DNA from: Rhodococcus sp. (in: high G+C Gram-positive bacteria) | GTDB taxonomy: Bacteria > Actinomycetota > Actinomycetes > Mycobacteriales > Mycobacteriaceae | DNA length: 49,108 nucleotides | NCBI GenBank assembly: GCA_004211695.1 | Contig: SEEV01000006.1 | Location: 1-49,108 of the forward strand | Direction of reading: 5' to 3' | Shown: piece by piece, positions 27,834 to 35,546 of the stretch | Position numbering within the stretch: position 1 is the stretch's first letter | How the letters are laid out: every line of letters starts with the position of its first letter | The notes under the pieces: generated by a model | The model's database searches: none | What the model was told of the DNA's origin: nothing | What the model saw: only the letters and a program-made list of their open reading frames with translations | Position numbers and translations under genes: made by a program

Positions 27834-29108
27834 TCAGCCCTTGGTCGATGTGCTCGAAGCCGAAGTGGCCGGTTCCTTCGGCAATCCCAGGACCCGCTCG
27901 GAAATGATGTTGCGCTGGATCTCGTCGGTGCCGCCACCGAGCCGGAATCCGGGTACACCGAGCACGAACTCCGACCAGGAATAGGTACCCCACTCCCCGG
28001 TATCCGCCAGCAGCTTGGGACCCAGCGTCTGGCTCACCAGGTGCGAAAGAGCGGCCAGGTTCCGAGTAAGCGCGAGCTTCGACAGCGACATCTCGGGTCC
28101 GGGTAGGTGCCCGGCTTTGGCGGCCGCCTCGGCGCGTGCTCGCATCGCCTTCGCCGCGGCTACACCCGCATAGACCTGGGCATATTCCTGGCGGATCGAC
28201 GGGTCGCCTTGCGTGCCGAGTTGAACGAGCATTCCCGACAGCCGATTCATGTCGAACAGGCCACTGCCTCCGCCGGCCGATCCCCCGATCGCGCCGCGTT
28301 CGTGCATGAGTGTCGCGAGCGCGACCTTCCAGCCTTCGTCGACTTCACCGAGCCGGTATTCGTCGTCGACGCGAAGCTCCTCGATAAAGACCTCGTTGAA
28401 GTCGGCGCCGCCAGTCATCTGCCGGAGGGGACGTACTTCGACGCCGGGGGCATGCATGTCGATCACGAAGGCAGTGAGGTTCTGGTGCCGGGGAGAGGCG
28501 GATGTCCGGGCAAGGAGAAGTCCCACGTCAGAGTAGTGCGCCCCGGAGGTCCACACCTTCTGTCCGCTGATCACCCAGTGGTCCTCGACCCGGGTCGCTT
28601 TGGTCTTGACGGCCGCCAGGTCGGAACCCGCAGCAGGTTCGCTGAAGAGCTGACACCCCACGACGTCGCCGCGGTAGAGCGCCTTCAGCCAGCGCTTCTT
28701 GGCGGTGTCGGATCCGAACTGTTCGAGGGTTGGCCCGACCATTCCGAGACTGACACCGAGCGGCGAACGGGACGGGGTCTCGTAGTTCCGCTCGATCTGA
28801 AGGTAGGCCTTCTCGTACTTCGAGGGCAGTCCGCGCCCACCCCATTCTCCAGGACCGCGGATCCAGCCGAAGCCAGCGTCGAACACCATTCGCCGCCAAT
28901 CGCATGCAATCTTCGCGTCCTCCGGGGTTGCACCGCGGAAGAGACTGAACGCGTCGTCGCCCTCCCCCCACGATTCTGCGGTACGCGGTCGTCGCGGCTC
29001 CGCGGCACCGTCGAGAAACTCTTTCGCTGCCGCAGAGAACTCGTCGAGGGTTGGAATCTGGTCGGCGTCCACGGTGCCGTTCTGGTCGACTGCCTGCATC
29101 ACGATCAC
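27834..29108 (-). CDS. Acyl-CoA dehydrogenase (FadE-type)
   Basis: This 424-residue protein starts at GTG 29108, overlapping the E1-beta stop (GTGA). It has the full signature CQLFSEPAAGSDLAAVKTKATR, GQKVWTSGAHYSDVGLLLART, MTGGADFNEVF and a C-terminal GGGTDEIQRNIISERVLGLPKEP. This belongs to the FadE26/FadE28-type alpha subunits with GGTxEIQRN. The likely beta-type partner is encoded at 24471 in the same operon. It probably acts on a large or branched acyl-CoA. Confidence 0.92.
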   Translation of the reverse strand: MIVMQAVDQNGTVDADQIPTLDEFSAAAKEFLDGAAEPRRPRTAESWGEGDDAFSLFRGATPEDAKIACDWRRMVFDAGFGWIRGPGEWGGRGLPSKYEKAYLQIERNYETPSRSPLGVSLGMVGPTLEQFGSDTAKKRWLKALYRGDVVGCQLFSEPAAGSDLAAVKTKATRVEDHWVISGQKVWTSGAHYSDVGLLLARTSASPRHQNLTAFVIDMHAPGVEVRPLRQMTGGADFNEVFIEELRVDDEYRLGEVDEGWKVALATLMHERGAIGGSAGGGSGLFDMNRLSGMLVQLGTQGDPSIRQEYAQVYAGVAAAKAMRARAEAAAKAGHLPGPEMSLSKLALTRNLAALSHLVSQTLGPKLLADTGEWGTYSWSEFVLGVPGFRLGGGTDEIQRNIISERVLGLPKEPATSASSTSTKG

Positions 29109-30100
29109 ATCAGTTCCTCGACGCTGCGCACGATCTTGGCCACGGTCGGGTAGCCGGACAGCGCGGACGAGAACGGAACAGGTGAGTAGTCGCTACCCAC
29201 GCGCTGCACCGGCCCCATCAGTTCGTTGAACAGCTCCTCGTGGATGCGGGAGCTGATTTCGGCACCGGGCCCGCAGAACTGGGTCGCCTCATGCACGACG
29301 ACCGCACGCCGGGTCCGCTCCACCGAGGAGAGAACGGTGTCGAAGTCGAGCGGAACGAGGGTGCGCAGGTCGATGACCTCCGCCTCGATTCCCTTGGCGG
29401 CCAGTTCCTCCGCGGCCTGCTCGACGACGGGAACCTGAGGTCCGTAGGTAATGAGTGTCACGTCTCGCCCCGGCCGCAGCACGTTCGCCTGCCCCAGCGG
29501 GATGGTGTAGTGCCCGGTCGGCACTTCTTCCTTCTTGCTGTAAGCGAGCGAGATGTGCTCGATGTACAGGCAGGGATCCTCCGACTCGAGACACGCGGCG
29601 AGGAGACCTTTGGCGTCTGCGGGCGACGACGGCATCACGACGTTGATTCCAGGAGTGTGCATGAACCACGCCTCGAGCGACTGCGCATGCTGGGCACCGA
29701 ATCGGCTGCTACCCACAACGGTCCGGACGGTGATCGGTGTCGGTGTGGCACCGCCGGTCATGTATCGGAACTTCGCGGCATGATTGACCACCTGGTCCAT
29801 GCAGACCGCGATGAAGTCGAAGAACATGATCTCGGCGACAGCCCGGTAGCCGCCCAGTGCGAGTCCGACCGCGGTCCCCACGATCGCTTGCTCAGCGATG
29901 GGTGTCGATCGCACCCGCTCGACACCGTACTTCGTCGACAGGCCCTTACTGACCTTGAACACTCCGCCGGTGGGCTCGGCGATGTCCTCGCCGAGCAGGA
30001 TGATCTTGTCGTTGGCGGCCATCGCGACGTCGAGGGCAGAGTTCATCGCCGCTGCCGACGTCATGACGGCGGTGTCTGTGCTGCGTTCGGTGGTAGTCAC
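29105..30100 (-). CDS. 2-oxoacid dehydrogenase E1 beta subunit
   Basis: This 331-residue transketolase-like protein has IILLGEDIAEPTGGVFKVSKGL, TPIAEQAIVGTAVGLALGGYRAVAEI, GSSRFGAQHAQS, and a C-terminal domain VTLITYGPQVPVVEQAAEELAAKGIEAEVIDLRTLVPLD. With the alpha subunit it decarboxylates a 2-oxoacid using thiamine diphosphate and passes the acyl group to a lipoyl E2. No E2 or E3 gene is in the window, so it must borrow these or work with another acceptor. It overlaps both neighbours by 4 bp. Confidence 0.92.
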   Translation of the reverse strand: MTTTERSTDTAVMTSAAAMNSALDVAMAANDKIILLGEDIAEPTGGVFKVSKGLSTKYGVERVRSTPIAEQAIVGTAVGLALGGYRAVAEIMFFDFIAVCMDQVVNHAAKFRYMTGGATPTPITVRTVVGSSRFGAQHAQSLEAWFMHTPGINVVMPSSPADAKGLLAACLESEDPCLYIEHISLAYSKKEEVPTGHYTIPLGQANVLRPGRDVTLITYGPQVPVVEQAAEELAAKGIEAEVIDLRTLVPLDFDTVLSSVERTRRAVVVHEATQFCGPGAEISSRIHEELFNELMGPVQRVGSDYSPVPFSSALSGYPTVAKIVRSVEELM

Positions 30101-31128
30101 TTCACACTCCGTACCCAGGTGTCGTCGGCAAATACATCGGTGAACAACTCATCCTCATCGGGCAGCGGGCTGTTCTCGGCGAACTGGAAGGCGTCGACGA
30201 CGTAGGCTTCCGCCTCGCGGTCCAAGGCGTCGATTCGCTCGGCAGTCGTGAGCCCCTGGTCGATCAGCCAGGTGCTGAACGTCGGCGCGGGATCGCGCTG
30301 CATCGCAGCCTCCAGTTCGTCACGGGGAACATACGAGAAGTCGGCCGTGCCACTGTGACCTGTCAGTCGGTAAGTGACACACTCGACGAACGTGGGTCCC
30401 TCGTCACGTCGGGCTCGTTCCACTGCGGTCTCGATGGCGTGCAGCGTCGCGAGTGCGTCGAAGCCGTCGACGCGCTCGGCGGGCATCGAATACGCCGATG
30501 CTCGTTGCGCCAGCTCGACAGACGGCGTGTACTCGGCTATCGGAGTGTGCTCGCCCCATTGATTGTTCTGGCAGATGAAGACGATCGGGAGCTTCCACAG
30601 GGCCGCGAAGTTCATGGCCTCGTGGTAGGCGCCGATGGATGTGGCGGCGTCACCGAATGTGACGACGGTGGCTGCGCCACCCCCGTCGAGCTGGTTCGCC
30701 AGGGCCAAACCTATTGCGATCGGCAGTCCGGATCCGACGATGCCTGTGGTTGCCATGAAGCCGACCGCGGTGTCGTGGAGGTGCATCGGCCCTCCCTTGC
30801 CTTTCGACGTGCCGTCGATACGCCCGTACAGCTCGGCCATGATCGACCGCAGCGTGACGCCCTTGGCAAGAGCGTCACCGAGATTTCGGTACGTCGAGAC
30901 CAATCGGTCCTCGGTGGTGAGCACTGCTCCGAGCGCCGCACACACCGCTTCCATTCCCCGCACGGGGTAGAAGGCGGCCTGGAGCCTCCCTGCCTTCGCC
31001 TCCTCGGTAGAGCGCTTGTCGGCGAGGGTCGTGGTGACCATCAACCGGTACATCTGTTCGAGCACAGCGGTGTCCGGCGTGGATCCGGCGTCCGTGGTCG
31101 TCGTGTGCGACAGCGTCTGTTCTGACAT
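30097..31128 (-). CDS. 2-oxoacid dehydrogenase E1 alpha subunit (ThDP-dependent)
   Basis: This 343-residue protein has the ThDP motif GDAATSIGAYHEAMNFAALWKLPIVFICQNN (GDG-type, here GDA, to NN), RLVSTYRNLGDALAKG, GKGGPMHLHD and VTYRLTGHSGTADFSYVPRDE. This is typical of E1-alpha from pyruvate, acetoin and branched-chain 2-oxoacid complexes. ATG 31128 is chosen because GGAGAGG lies just upstream; GTG 31155 is possible. Its stop overlaps the E1-beta start (GTGA), consistent with an alpha2beta2 enzyme. It follows the Rieske oxygenase gene by 29 bp in the same operon. Confidence 0.92.
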   Translation of the reverse strand: MSEQTLSHTTTTDAGSTPDTAVLEQMYRLMVTTTLADKRSTEEAKAGRLQAAFYPVRGMEAVCAALGAVLTTEDRLVSTYRNLGDALAKGVTLRSIMAELYGRIDGTSKGKGGPMHLHDTAVGFMATTGIVGSGLPIAIGLALANQLDGGGAATVVTFGDAATSIGAYHEAMNFAALWKLPIVFICQNNQWGEHTPIAEYTPSVELAQRASAYSMPAERVDGFDALATLHAIETAVERARRDEGPTFVECVTYRLTGHSGTADFSYVPRDELEAAMQRDPAPTFSTWLIDQGLTTAERIDALDREAEAYVVDAFQFAENSPLPDEDELFTDVFADDTWVRSVK

Positions 31129-31157
31129 GTCGACCTCTCCGTCGTGTGTGATCACGC

Positions 31158-32531
31158 CTACTTACCGATCTGCTTGCGGTACAGGTCGTAGAAGTGTCGG
31201 ATCTTGGTTTCCTGATACGCGCCGAACGTCACTCCCGGTTTGTTTTCGACGAGAGTGTGCAGACCCTTCTGGACCCACCCGACGTTGTATTCGTCCTGGA
31301 AGAACACCCGCGCCAGCGTCCCCAGCTCATCGGCATCGACGAACGTTTCGTCCAATCCCATCCGGCGGACCTTGGCCGGCGCCGGGCGCTCTCCCTGGAA
31401 GGGAGACAGGATAAGGCATTCCATGATGCAGGTCTCGGGGTCGTCACCATTGGGTTTGAATCGGTAGCACGTTCGGTTGTACGCACCCCACGGGTGGAAG
31501 TTCGGGTACACCGTGTAGAAGAAGGTGTCGACGCATTCGGAATCCGACAGACTCTGCGCCTTGTCACCGAGCATGTCACCCATGGCCTTGCGGGTGGCGT
31601 CGGCGATCACGGTGCGGGCGCGGACATCGTCGGGGAGCGTCTTGATCGGCGCGTCCTCGAGCCCGAGGCCCATCATCGAGTCGAAGATCTCCTGCTCCGT
31701 CGGCTGAACCGTGAGGTGGGGGCTCGGGGTGCCGCGGGGCGTGATCGCGCGACTGACGTTGTTCCAGTAGTCATATTGGGAGTTCGCGTCGCCGATGCCT
31801 TGCAGCAGCTGCGGATGTGTCGTGACGACGTGGAAGGACTCCATGAACGCTTCCTGCGCCACCTTCCAGTTGCACGGTAGAACCTTCTCTACGTGTGCCT
31901 GTGTGTAGCGATCCTCGAAATCCCATCGCTCGAACTGCGCCGGCAACTCACCGAGATACTCCAAGAGCGGTTCGGCCGCGGGATCCATGTTGATGAAGAC
32001 GAATCCACCCCACGTGTCCACCAGAACCTCGGGCAGCGCGAACTCGGCCGGCTGGACCTGAGGAAAGTCCCACTGAGCAGGGACGTGTTTGAGGGCCCCG
32101 TCCAGAGCCCAGCAGAATCCGTGGAACTGGCAGCGAAGTTCGCGAACGTTGCCAGGCTCCTCCCGAAGTTGTCGCCCCCGATGAAGACACGAGTTGTAGT
32201 ATCCCTTGATCTCGTCGGCCGAAGTCCGTATGAGAAGGATGGAAATGTTTGCTATGTCATAAATTTCGGTGTCGCCGATGTTGGGGATGACTTCCTCACG
32301 GCAGGCGAACTGCCACGTCCTTCGCCAGATCTTCTCCTTTTCCAGTTCGTGAATCTCTGGTGAGAAGTAGAAGTACGCCGGAATGTCCTCGGTGCCCAGA
32401 TCGTCTGGGGACTCCATTTTGAGGAAGTCGGGAACATGCTGGGTGTCCGCGGCCAGGAGATCGTGGTAGCTCACTCCCGGCGAGCGGTCCGTGCGGATGC
32501 GCGGTTCGAGATCGGTCATAGTGTTGATCAC
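31158..32531 (-). CDS. Rieske ring-hydroxylating oxygenase alpha subunit
   Basis: This 457-residue protein has a Rieske [2Fe-2S] cluster motif, NSCLHRGRQL..LRCQFHGFCW (C-x-H and C-x2-H, about 113-140). It also has a mononuclear iron site, FMESFHVVTTHPQ, with the two His ligands and later acidic residues. It should insert oxygen into an aromatic or alicyclic ring, or demethylate, with electrons from a ferredoxin/reductase not found in this window. No beta-subunit gene is adjacent. GTG 32531 overlaps the stop of the small upstream gene by 4 bp (GTGA), as do other genes of this operon; ATG 32519 is the alternative. Confidence 0.92.
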   Translation of the reverse strand: MINTMTDLEPRIRTDRSPGVSYHDLLAADTQHVPDFLKMESPDDLGTEDIPAYFYFSPEIHELEKEKIWRRTWQFACREEVIPNIGDTEIYDIANISILLIRTSADEIKGYYNSCLHRGRQLREEPGNVRELRCQFHGFCWALDGALKHVPAQWDFPQVQPAEFALPEVLVDTWGGFVFINMDPAAEPLLEYLGELPAQFERWDFEDRYTQAHVEKVLPCNWKVAQEAFMESFHVVTTHPQLLQGIGDANSQYDYWNNVSRAITPRGTPSPHLTVQPTEQEIFDSMMGLGLEDAPIKTLPDDVRARTVIADATRKAMGDMLGDKAQSLSDSECVDTFFYTVYPNFHPWGAYNRTCYRFKPNGDDPETCIMECLILSPFQGERPAPAKVRRMGLDETFVDADELGTLARVFFQDEYNVGWVQKGLHTLVENKPGVTFGAYQETKIRHFYDLYRKQIGK

Positions 32532-32785
32532 ACCCTTTCTGCAGGCGGGGTCGGGGTGGATGCATGGCTTCTCCCGAAACCCGAGGCGTGTCGGGACACC
32601 ACTGCCTTCTCATGTGTGCCGACCCATCGGCACATCTCCGGATCCGCGGTGCGGACCTCGCCGGAGATCCAGACTCCGTAGCGGTCGAAAACACCTGTCT
32701 TACCACCCTTGTCGACCTCGACTCGCGCGTCGGGCAGTGCGGAGTAGATGTGGCCGTTGAGCGGGTGCCGAAGTTTGAAAACCAT
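32528..32785 (-). CDS. Small 85-aa protein upstream of the Rieske oxygenase
   Basis: This unrecognised small protein opens MVFKLRHPLNGHIYSALP, continues with a Lys/Asp/Gly-rich beta-like segment (EVDKGGKTGVFDRYGVWISGE) and RTADPEMCRWVG, and ends in a flexible Ser/Pro tail. The stop overlaps the Rieske start (GTGA) and the start lies 2 nt after the 54-aa gene, so all three are translated together. It may be an accessory subunit or stability factor of the oxygenase. No family is known to me. Confidence 0.65.
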   Translation of the reverse strand: MVFKLRHPLNGHIYSALPDARVEVDKGGKTGVFDRYGVWISGEVRTADPEMCRWVGTHEKAVVSRHASGFGRSHASTPTPPAERV

Positions 32786-32787
32786 GG

Positions 32788-32952
32788 TTACACCACCTTG
32801 CGGAAGGTCAGCGGCAACGCCTTCAAGGCTGAGAGCCCGTCCACCCACACGGGTGCCTCTTCACGGGCCTGCCAGTAGGTCGCATGCGGGCAGCGGACGG
32901 TCTGCGGATTCAATTCGAACAGTCCGTCGAATCGAGTGTGAGTCACAGTCAT
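32788..32952 (-). CDS. Small 54-aa protein, first gene of the long minus operon
   Basis: This short frame has an excellent ribosome-binding site (GGAGG four to five bases before ATG 32952), so it is probably translated. The sequence FELNPQTVRCPHATYWQAREEAPVWVDG resembles the first helix of cytochrome P450s (NP...Y..LREEAPV), but no P450 follows. It ends KALPLTFRKVV 2 nt before the next small gene. It could be a leader peptide, a remnant of a P450, or a small subunit of the oxygenase. Confidence 0.6.
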   Translation of the reverse strand: MTVTHTRFDGLFELNPQTVRCPHATYWQAREEAPVWVDGLSALKALPLTFRKVV

Positions 32953-32987
32953 GCTTCCTCCGTGCGAGTGGCGACTTACGGCCGAGA

Positions 32988-33012
32988 TTACTCTAACGAT
33001 AGAACATTGACA
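32988..33012 (+). promoter_or_regulatory. ACTCTA-type element upstream of the Rieske operon and marR
   Basis: TTACTCTAACGATAGAACAT followed by TGACA. The element at 44984-45009, read on the minus strand, is TTACTCTACTGATAGAACAT, matching 18 of 20 positions. A reverse ACTCT (AGAGTGTTT at 33016-33024) follows, giving two facing half-sites. It is 36 bp upstream of the 54-aa gene and 151 bp upstream of marR, so a bound regulator could control both. Confidence 0.5.
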
Positions 33013-33080
33013 AGAAGAGTGTTTCGGTGGTGCGCCGCCCAAACGCCGCCGTCGCCACCGCCGATCCCGAAGCTGTTAAC

Positions 33081-33093
33081 CTAGATACTCTAG
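33081..33093. promoter_or_regulatory. Palindrome upstream of marR
   Basis: CTAGA-TAC-TCTAG is a perfect 5-bp inverted repeat with a 3-bp centre, 70 bp before the GTG of marR. It contains the ATACTCTA core seen in other promoter regions. MarR proteins often bind such a site near their own gene, so autoregulation is plausible. Confidence 0.45.
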
Positions 33094-33162
33094 GGCTCGA
33101 TTTTCACCGATCTGAGCATTAATTCATACCCTGAAGGCAGAGACGAGCAGAGGAGTACGACA

Positions 33163-33744
33163 GTGGCACAGAAAGTTGCGAAAAGGACGGTGACGCAGAG
33201 AGTCGCGCAGAAGTCGGCACGCAACGCCGAACTGACGGATGCCGAGAAGCTGGATCCCATGCAGTGGATCAAGTTCTACTGGCAGCAGCAGGTCGACGAC
33301 GACCCGTATCCGTTCTTGGGGATGAGTTCCGTCCTACGCCTTCACCAGCTCATGACTTCAGTATTGGAGCGGGAGCTGAAAAAGGGTTTCGAGATGAGCC
33401 TGACGGACTATCTCATGCTCAAGACCCTCCAGCTCAGCGACACCGGAACCCGCCTGCTCAGCCGGGTGGCGTGGCACCTCCTGGTTCATGCGACGACTGT
33501 GACGATCGCGACGGACCGCTTGGAAGCCCGCGGGCTGTTGACTCGGCAAGCACACCCCAACGACCGTCGCGCCACTCTTGTCACCATCACCGACGAGGGT
33601 CGCGCGCTGGTAGACGAAGCCACCGCTGCGTTGAGCGTGGTCGATTTCGGTCTTCCCGGACTCACCCAGGACCAGGCGGAAGCTTTGGTGGAGATCGTGG
33701 CTCCGATCCGGAAGGCCGCCGGCGACCTCGACCGCGCCCACTGA
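33163..33744 (+). CDS. MarR-family transcriptional regulator
   Basis: This 193-residue protein has a basic 25-residue N-terminal extension (AQKVAKRTVTQRVAQKSAR) and then a MarR fold: MSLTDYLMLKTLQLS, ATTVTIATDRLEARGLLTRQAHPNDRRATLVTITDEGRALVDEA (recognition helix and wing with DRR). It is the only clear intact regulator in the central catabolic region and diverges from the Rieske operon. It is a good candidate for the local repressor, perhaps sensing an acyl-CoA. GTG start with GAGGAG seven bases upstream. The basic tail may add DNA contacts. Confidence 0.9.
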   Translation: MAQKVAKRTVTQRVAQKSARNAELTDAEKLDPMQWIKFYWQQQVDDDPYPFLGMSSVLRLHQLMTSVLERELKKGFEMSLTDYLMLKTLQLSDTGTRLLSRVAWHLLVHATTVTIATDRLEARGLLTRQAHPNDRRATLVTITDEGRALVDEATAALSVVDFGLPGLTQDQAEALVEIVAPIRKAAGDLDRAH

Positions 33745-33754
33745 CGCACATCGA

Positions 33755-33772
33755 TCGGGCACTTGCGCCCGA
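33755..33772. terminator. Short stem-loop between convergent marR and acyl-CoA ligase
   Basis: TCGGGC (33755-33760) pairs with GCCCGA (33767-33772) around a 6-nt loop, 11 bp after the marR stop and before the minus-strand ligase stop at 33806. There is no T tract. It is a weak candidate for a bidirectional terminator. Confidence 0.3.
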
Positions 33773-33805
33773 GGCCCGGCCGGGTCTCCCGAAAGGCCTT
33801 CCCTG

Positions 33806-35353
33806 TCAGTGCCGGGCGGGCTCCGATTCCTTGTCTCGGTCCCAGTACGGCGCGCGGAGCGCCCGCTTGTTGATCTTCCCTACTGCACTGCGATGCAGGG
33901 TCTCGACGAACTCGACGGATCGCGGGCACTTGTAGTGGGACAATCTCTCCCGGCAGTAGGCGAGGATATCCGTCTCCGTCAGGGACTGATCGTGTCGCAC
34001 CACCAGCGCCAGGAGTTGTTCCCCCATCTGCTCGTCCGGGATCCCGATGCACGCCACTTCGGCGACCCCGGGTTGCGTGGCCAATACCTGCTCCGATTCG
34101 GCGGGATAGATGTTCACACCCCCCGAGACAACCATGTCCGAGAAGCGGTCCGTGATGTAGACGTACCCGTCCGCGTCCTGGTGGCCGATCTCCCCCAGCG
34201 TGAACAGGCCCGGCTCGAGGTGTGCGTCGGCATTGGACGCGTTGTGGTAGACGACGCCACGACCCGTCGAATCGCGAAAGTACAGTCGCCCGGTAACGTC
34301 CGCCGGCACAGGCTTTCCGTCGGGGTCGACGACCACGGCCTCGAACGGTGGAACTGGCCTTCCCACTGATCCTCGATGCTCCAGCCATTCCCCAGCGCTG
34401 ATGCGGCACACAGTTCCGACCTCGCTGGCGCCGTAGCTTTCCCACACGACCGGCCCCCACCAGTCGATGATCGCCGCCTTGACGTCGGTGGGACATTTCG
34501 CCCCGACCTGTTGCACGAAGCGAAGCGAACCGAGGTCATACTTGGTCCGCACGTCCTCCGGAAGCGCGAGAATGCGCTGGAAATGGGTCGGCACCATGAT
34601 CGAGGAGCCGATCCCGTCCCTCTCGATCGCCCCGAGTACACCCTCCGGGTCGAACTTGGCCAGCACCGACACCGGGACCCCGGCCAGGAACAACCTGGTC
34701 CCGACCAACGGACCGCTGTGATAGAGAGGGCCGACAACGAGGTGCCGACCCTGTTCGACCAGGGAGTTCTCACGGAGACGCTCCAGGTGTTCGGCGATGT
34801 CGGCACCGCCGGCGAACGCGGTTGGAGGCAGTTCGGTCCCCTTCGGCCGACCGGTCGTGCCCGACGTGTACACCAGGGAGGGTAGGGGTGCCAGGTCTGT
34901 TCTCGGCTGTGCGTCCGATGCGGCATCCAGCCAGTCGTCCCATCGATGGACTGCGGAGTCCGCCGATTCCACGACGTCGCCCCAGACGATGATTGTCGAT
35001 ACTCCCGCTGCGGCGGCCGCGGCACGACCGCGATCGAATGTGCTTGCGTCGACGAACGCAACAGATGCACCCGAATCCTCGAAGATGTAGGCCGCTTCCT
35101 CGGCGGTCAAGTGGAAGTTGACCGGCACGGCCGAGGCACCCGCGAGGGTGATTCCTCCATATGCCAGCATCGCTTCGGTCGAATTTCCGCCGAAGACCGC
35201 TACCCGCCGCCGCGTGCCGAGATCGAGCGTGTTCAGACCGTGTGCGATCCGGCGCAGAACCGCATCGGCCTCCTCCCACGTCACCTCGGTGTCGCCGCAG
35301 CGCAGAGCCACCTGCGCCTCACCATCCTCCGCATTGCGCGAAGCAAACGTCAT
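33806..35353 (-). CDS. Acyl-CoA ligase (AMP-binding, FadD-type)
   Basis: This 515-residue adenylate-forming enzyme has the P-loop LVYTSGTTGRPKGTE, WESYGASEVG, GEIGHQDADGYVYITDRFSDMVVSGGVNIYPAE (hinge and A8 motif) and the C-terminal catalytic Lys in RSAVGKINKRAL. It makes an acyl-CoA from a free acid, ATP and CoA, probably at pathway entry. ATG 35353 is selected because AAGGAG lies eight bases upstream. It is convergent with marR and divergent from the crotonase/ligase operon across an ACTCTA-type element. Confidence 0.92.
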   Translation of the reverse strand: MTFASRNAEDGEAQVALRCGDTEVTWEEADAVLRRIAHGLNTLDLGTRRRVAVFGGNSTEAMLAYGGITLAGASAVPVNFHLTAEEAAYIFEDSGASVAFVDASTFDRGRAAAAAAGVSTIIVWGDVVESADSAVHRWDDWLDAASDAQPRTDLAPLPSLVYTSGTTGRPKGTELPPTAFAGGADIAEHLERLRENSLVEQGRHLVVGPLYHSGPLVGTRLFLAGVPVSVLAKFDPEGVLGAIERDGIGSSIMVPTHFQRILALPEDVRTKYDLGSLRFVQQVGAKCPTDVKAAIIDWWGPVVWESYGASEVGTVCRISAGEWLEHRGSVGRPVPPFEAVVVDPDGKPVPADVTGRLYFRDSTGRGVVYHNASNADAHLEPGLFTLGEIGHQDADGYVYITDRFSDMVVSGGVNIYPAESEQVLATQPGVAEVACIGIPDEQMGEQLLALVVRHDQSLTETDILAYCRERLSHYKCPRSVEFVETLHRSAVGKINKRALRAPYWDRDKESEPARH

Positions 35354-35423
35354 CAGCGCACTCCTTCTGCAAACCGTTGGGAACGGCGCCACGCCGGGTA
35401 CAGACACCGGCATGGAGCCCGCA

Positions 35424-35448
35424 CTTACTCTAATAAACAACTATCGAG
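35424..35448 (+). promoter_or_regulatory. ACTCTA-type element between divergent ligase and crotonase operons
   Basis: CTTACTCTAATAAACAACTA then TCGAG, in an A+T-rich patch of the 193-bp intergenic region. The TTACTCTAATAA core matches the minus-strand site at 2323-2344 (TTACTCTAATAA) exactly over 12 bases. It is a shared operator or promoter element; function inferred. Confidence 0.45.
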
Positions 35449-35546
35449 GAAGCAACGTAGTAGGCTACGATCGAGTCGCACCGAGTCCGAGTGCACACGA
35501 CGTCATCGCCGCCACGGCTCGCGCACTTCCGCGCGAGAGGTCACCG

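Noticed and set aside
32788..32952. 5' end of an intact cytochrome P450
   Set aside because: Only the first helix is similar. A stop follows and the next frame has no P450 features such as the heme Cys loop.
32988..33093. KstR or KstR2 steroid-regulator binding sites
   Set aside because: The intergenic palindromes do not fit the KstR (AACnnGTT type) or KstR2 (CAAGnnCTTG type) patterns as I know them.
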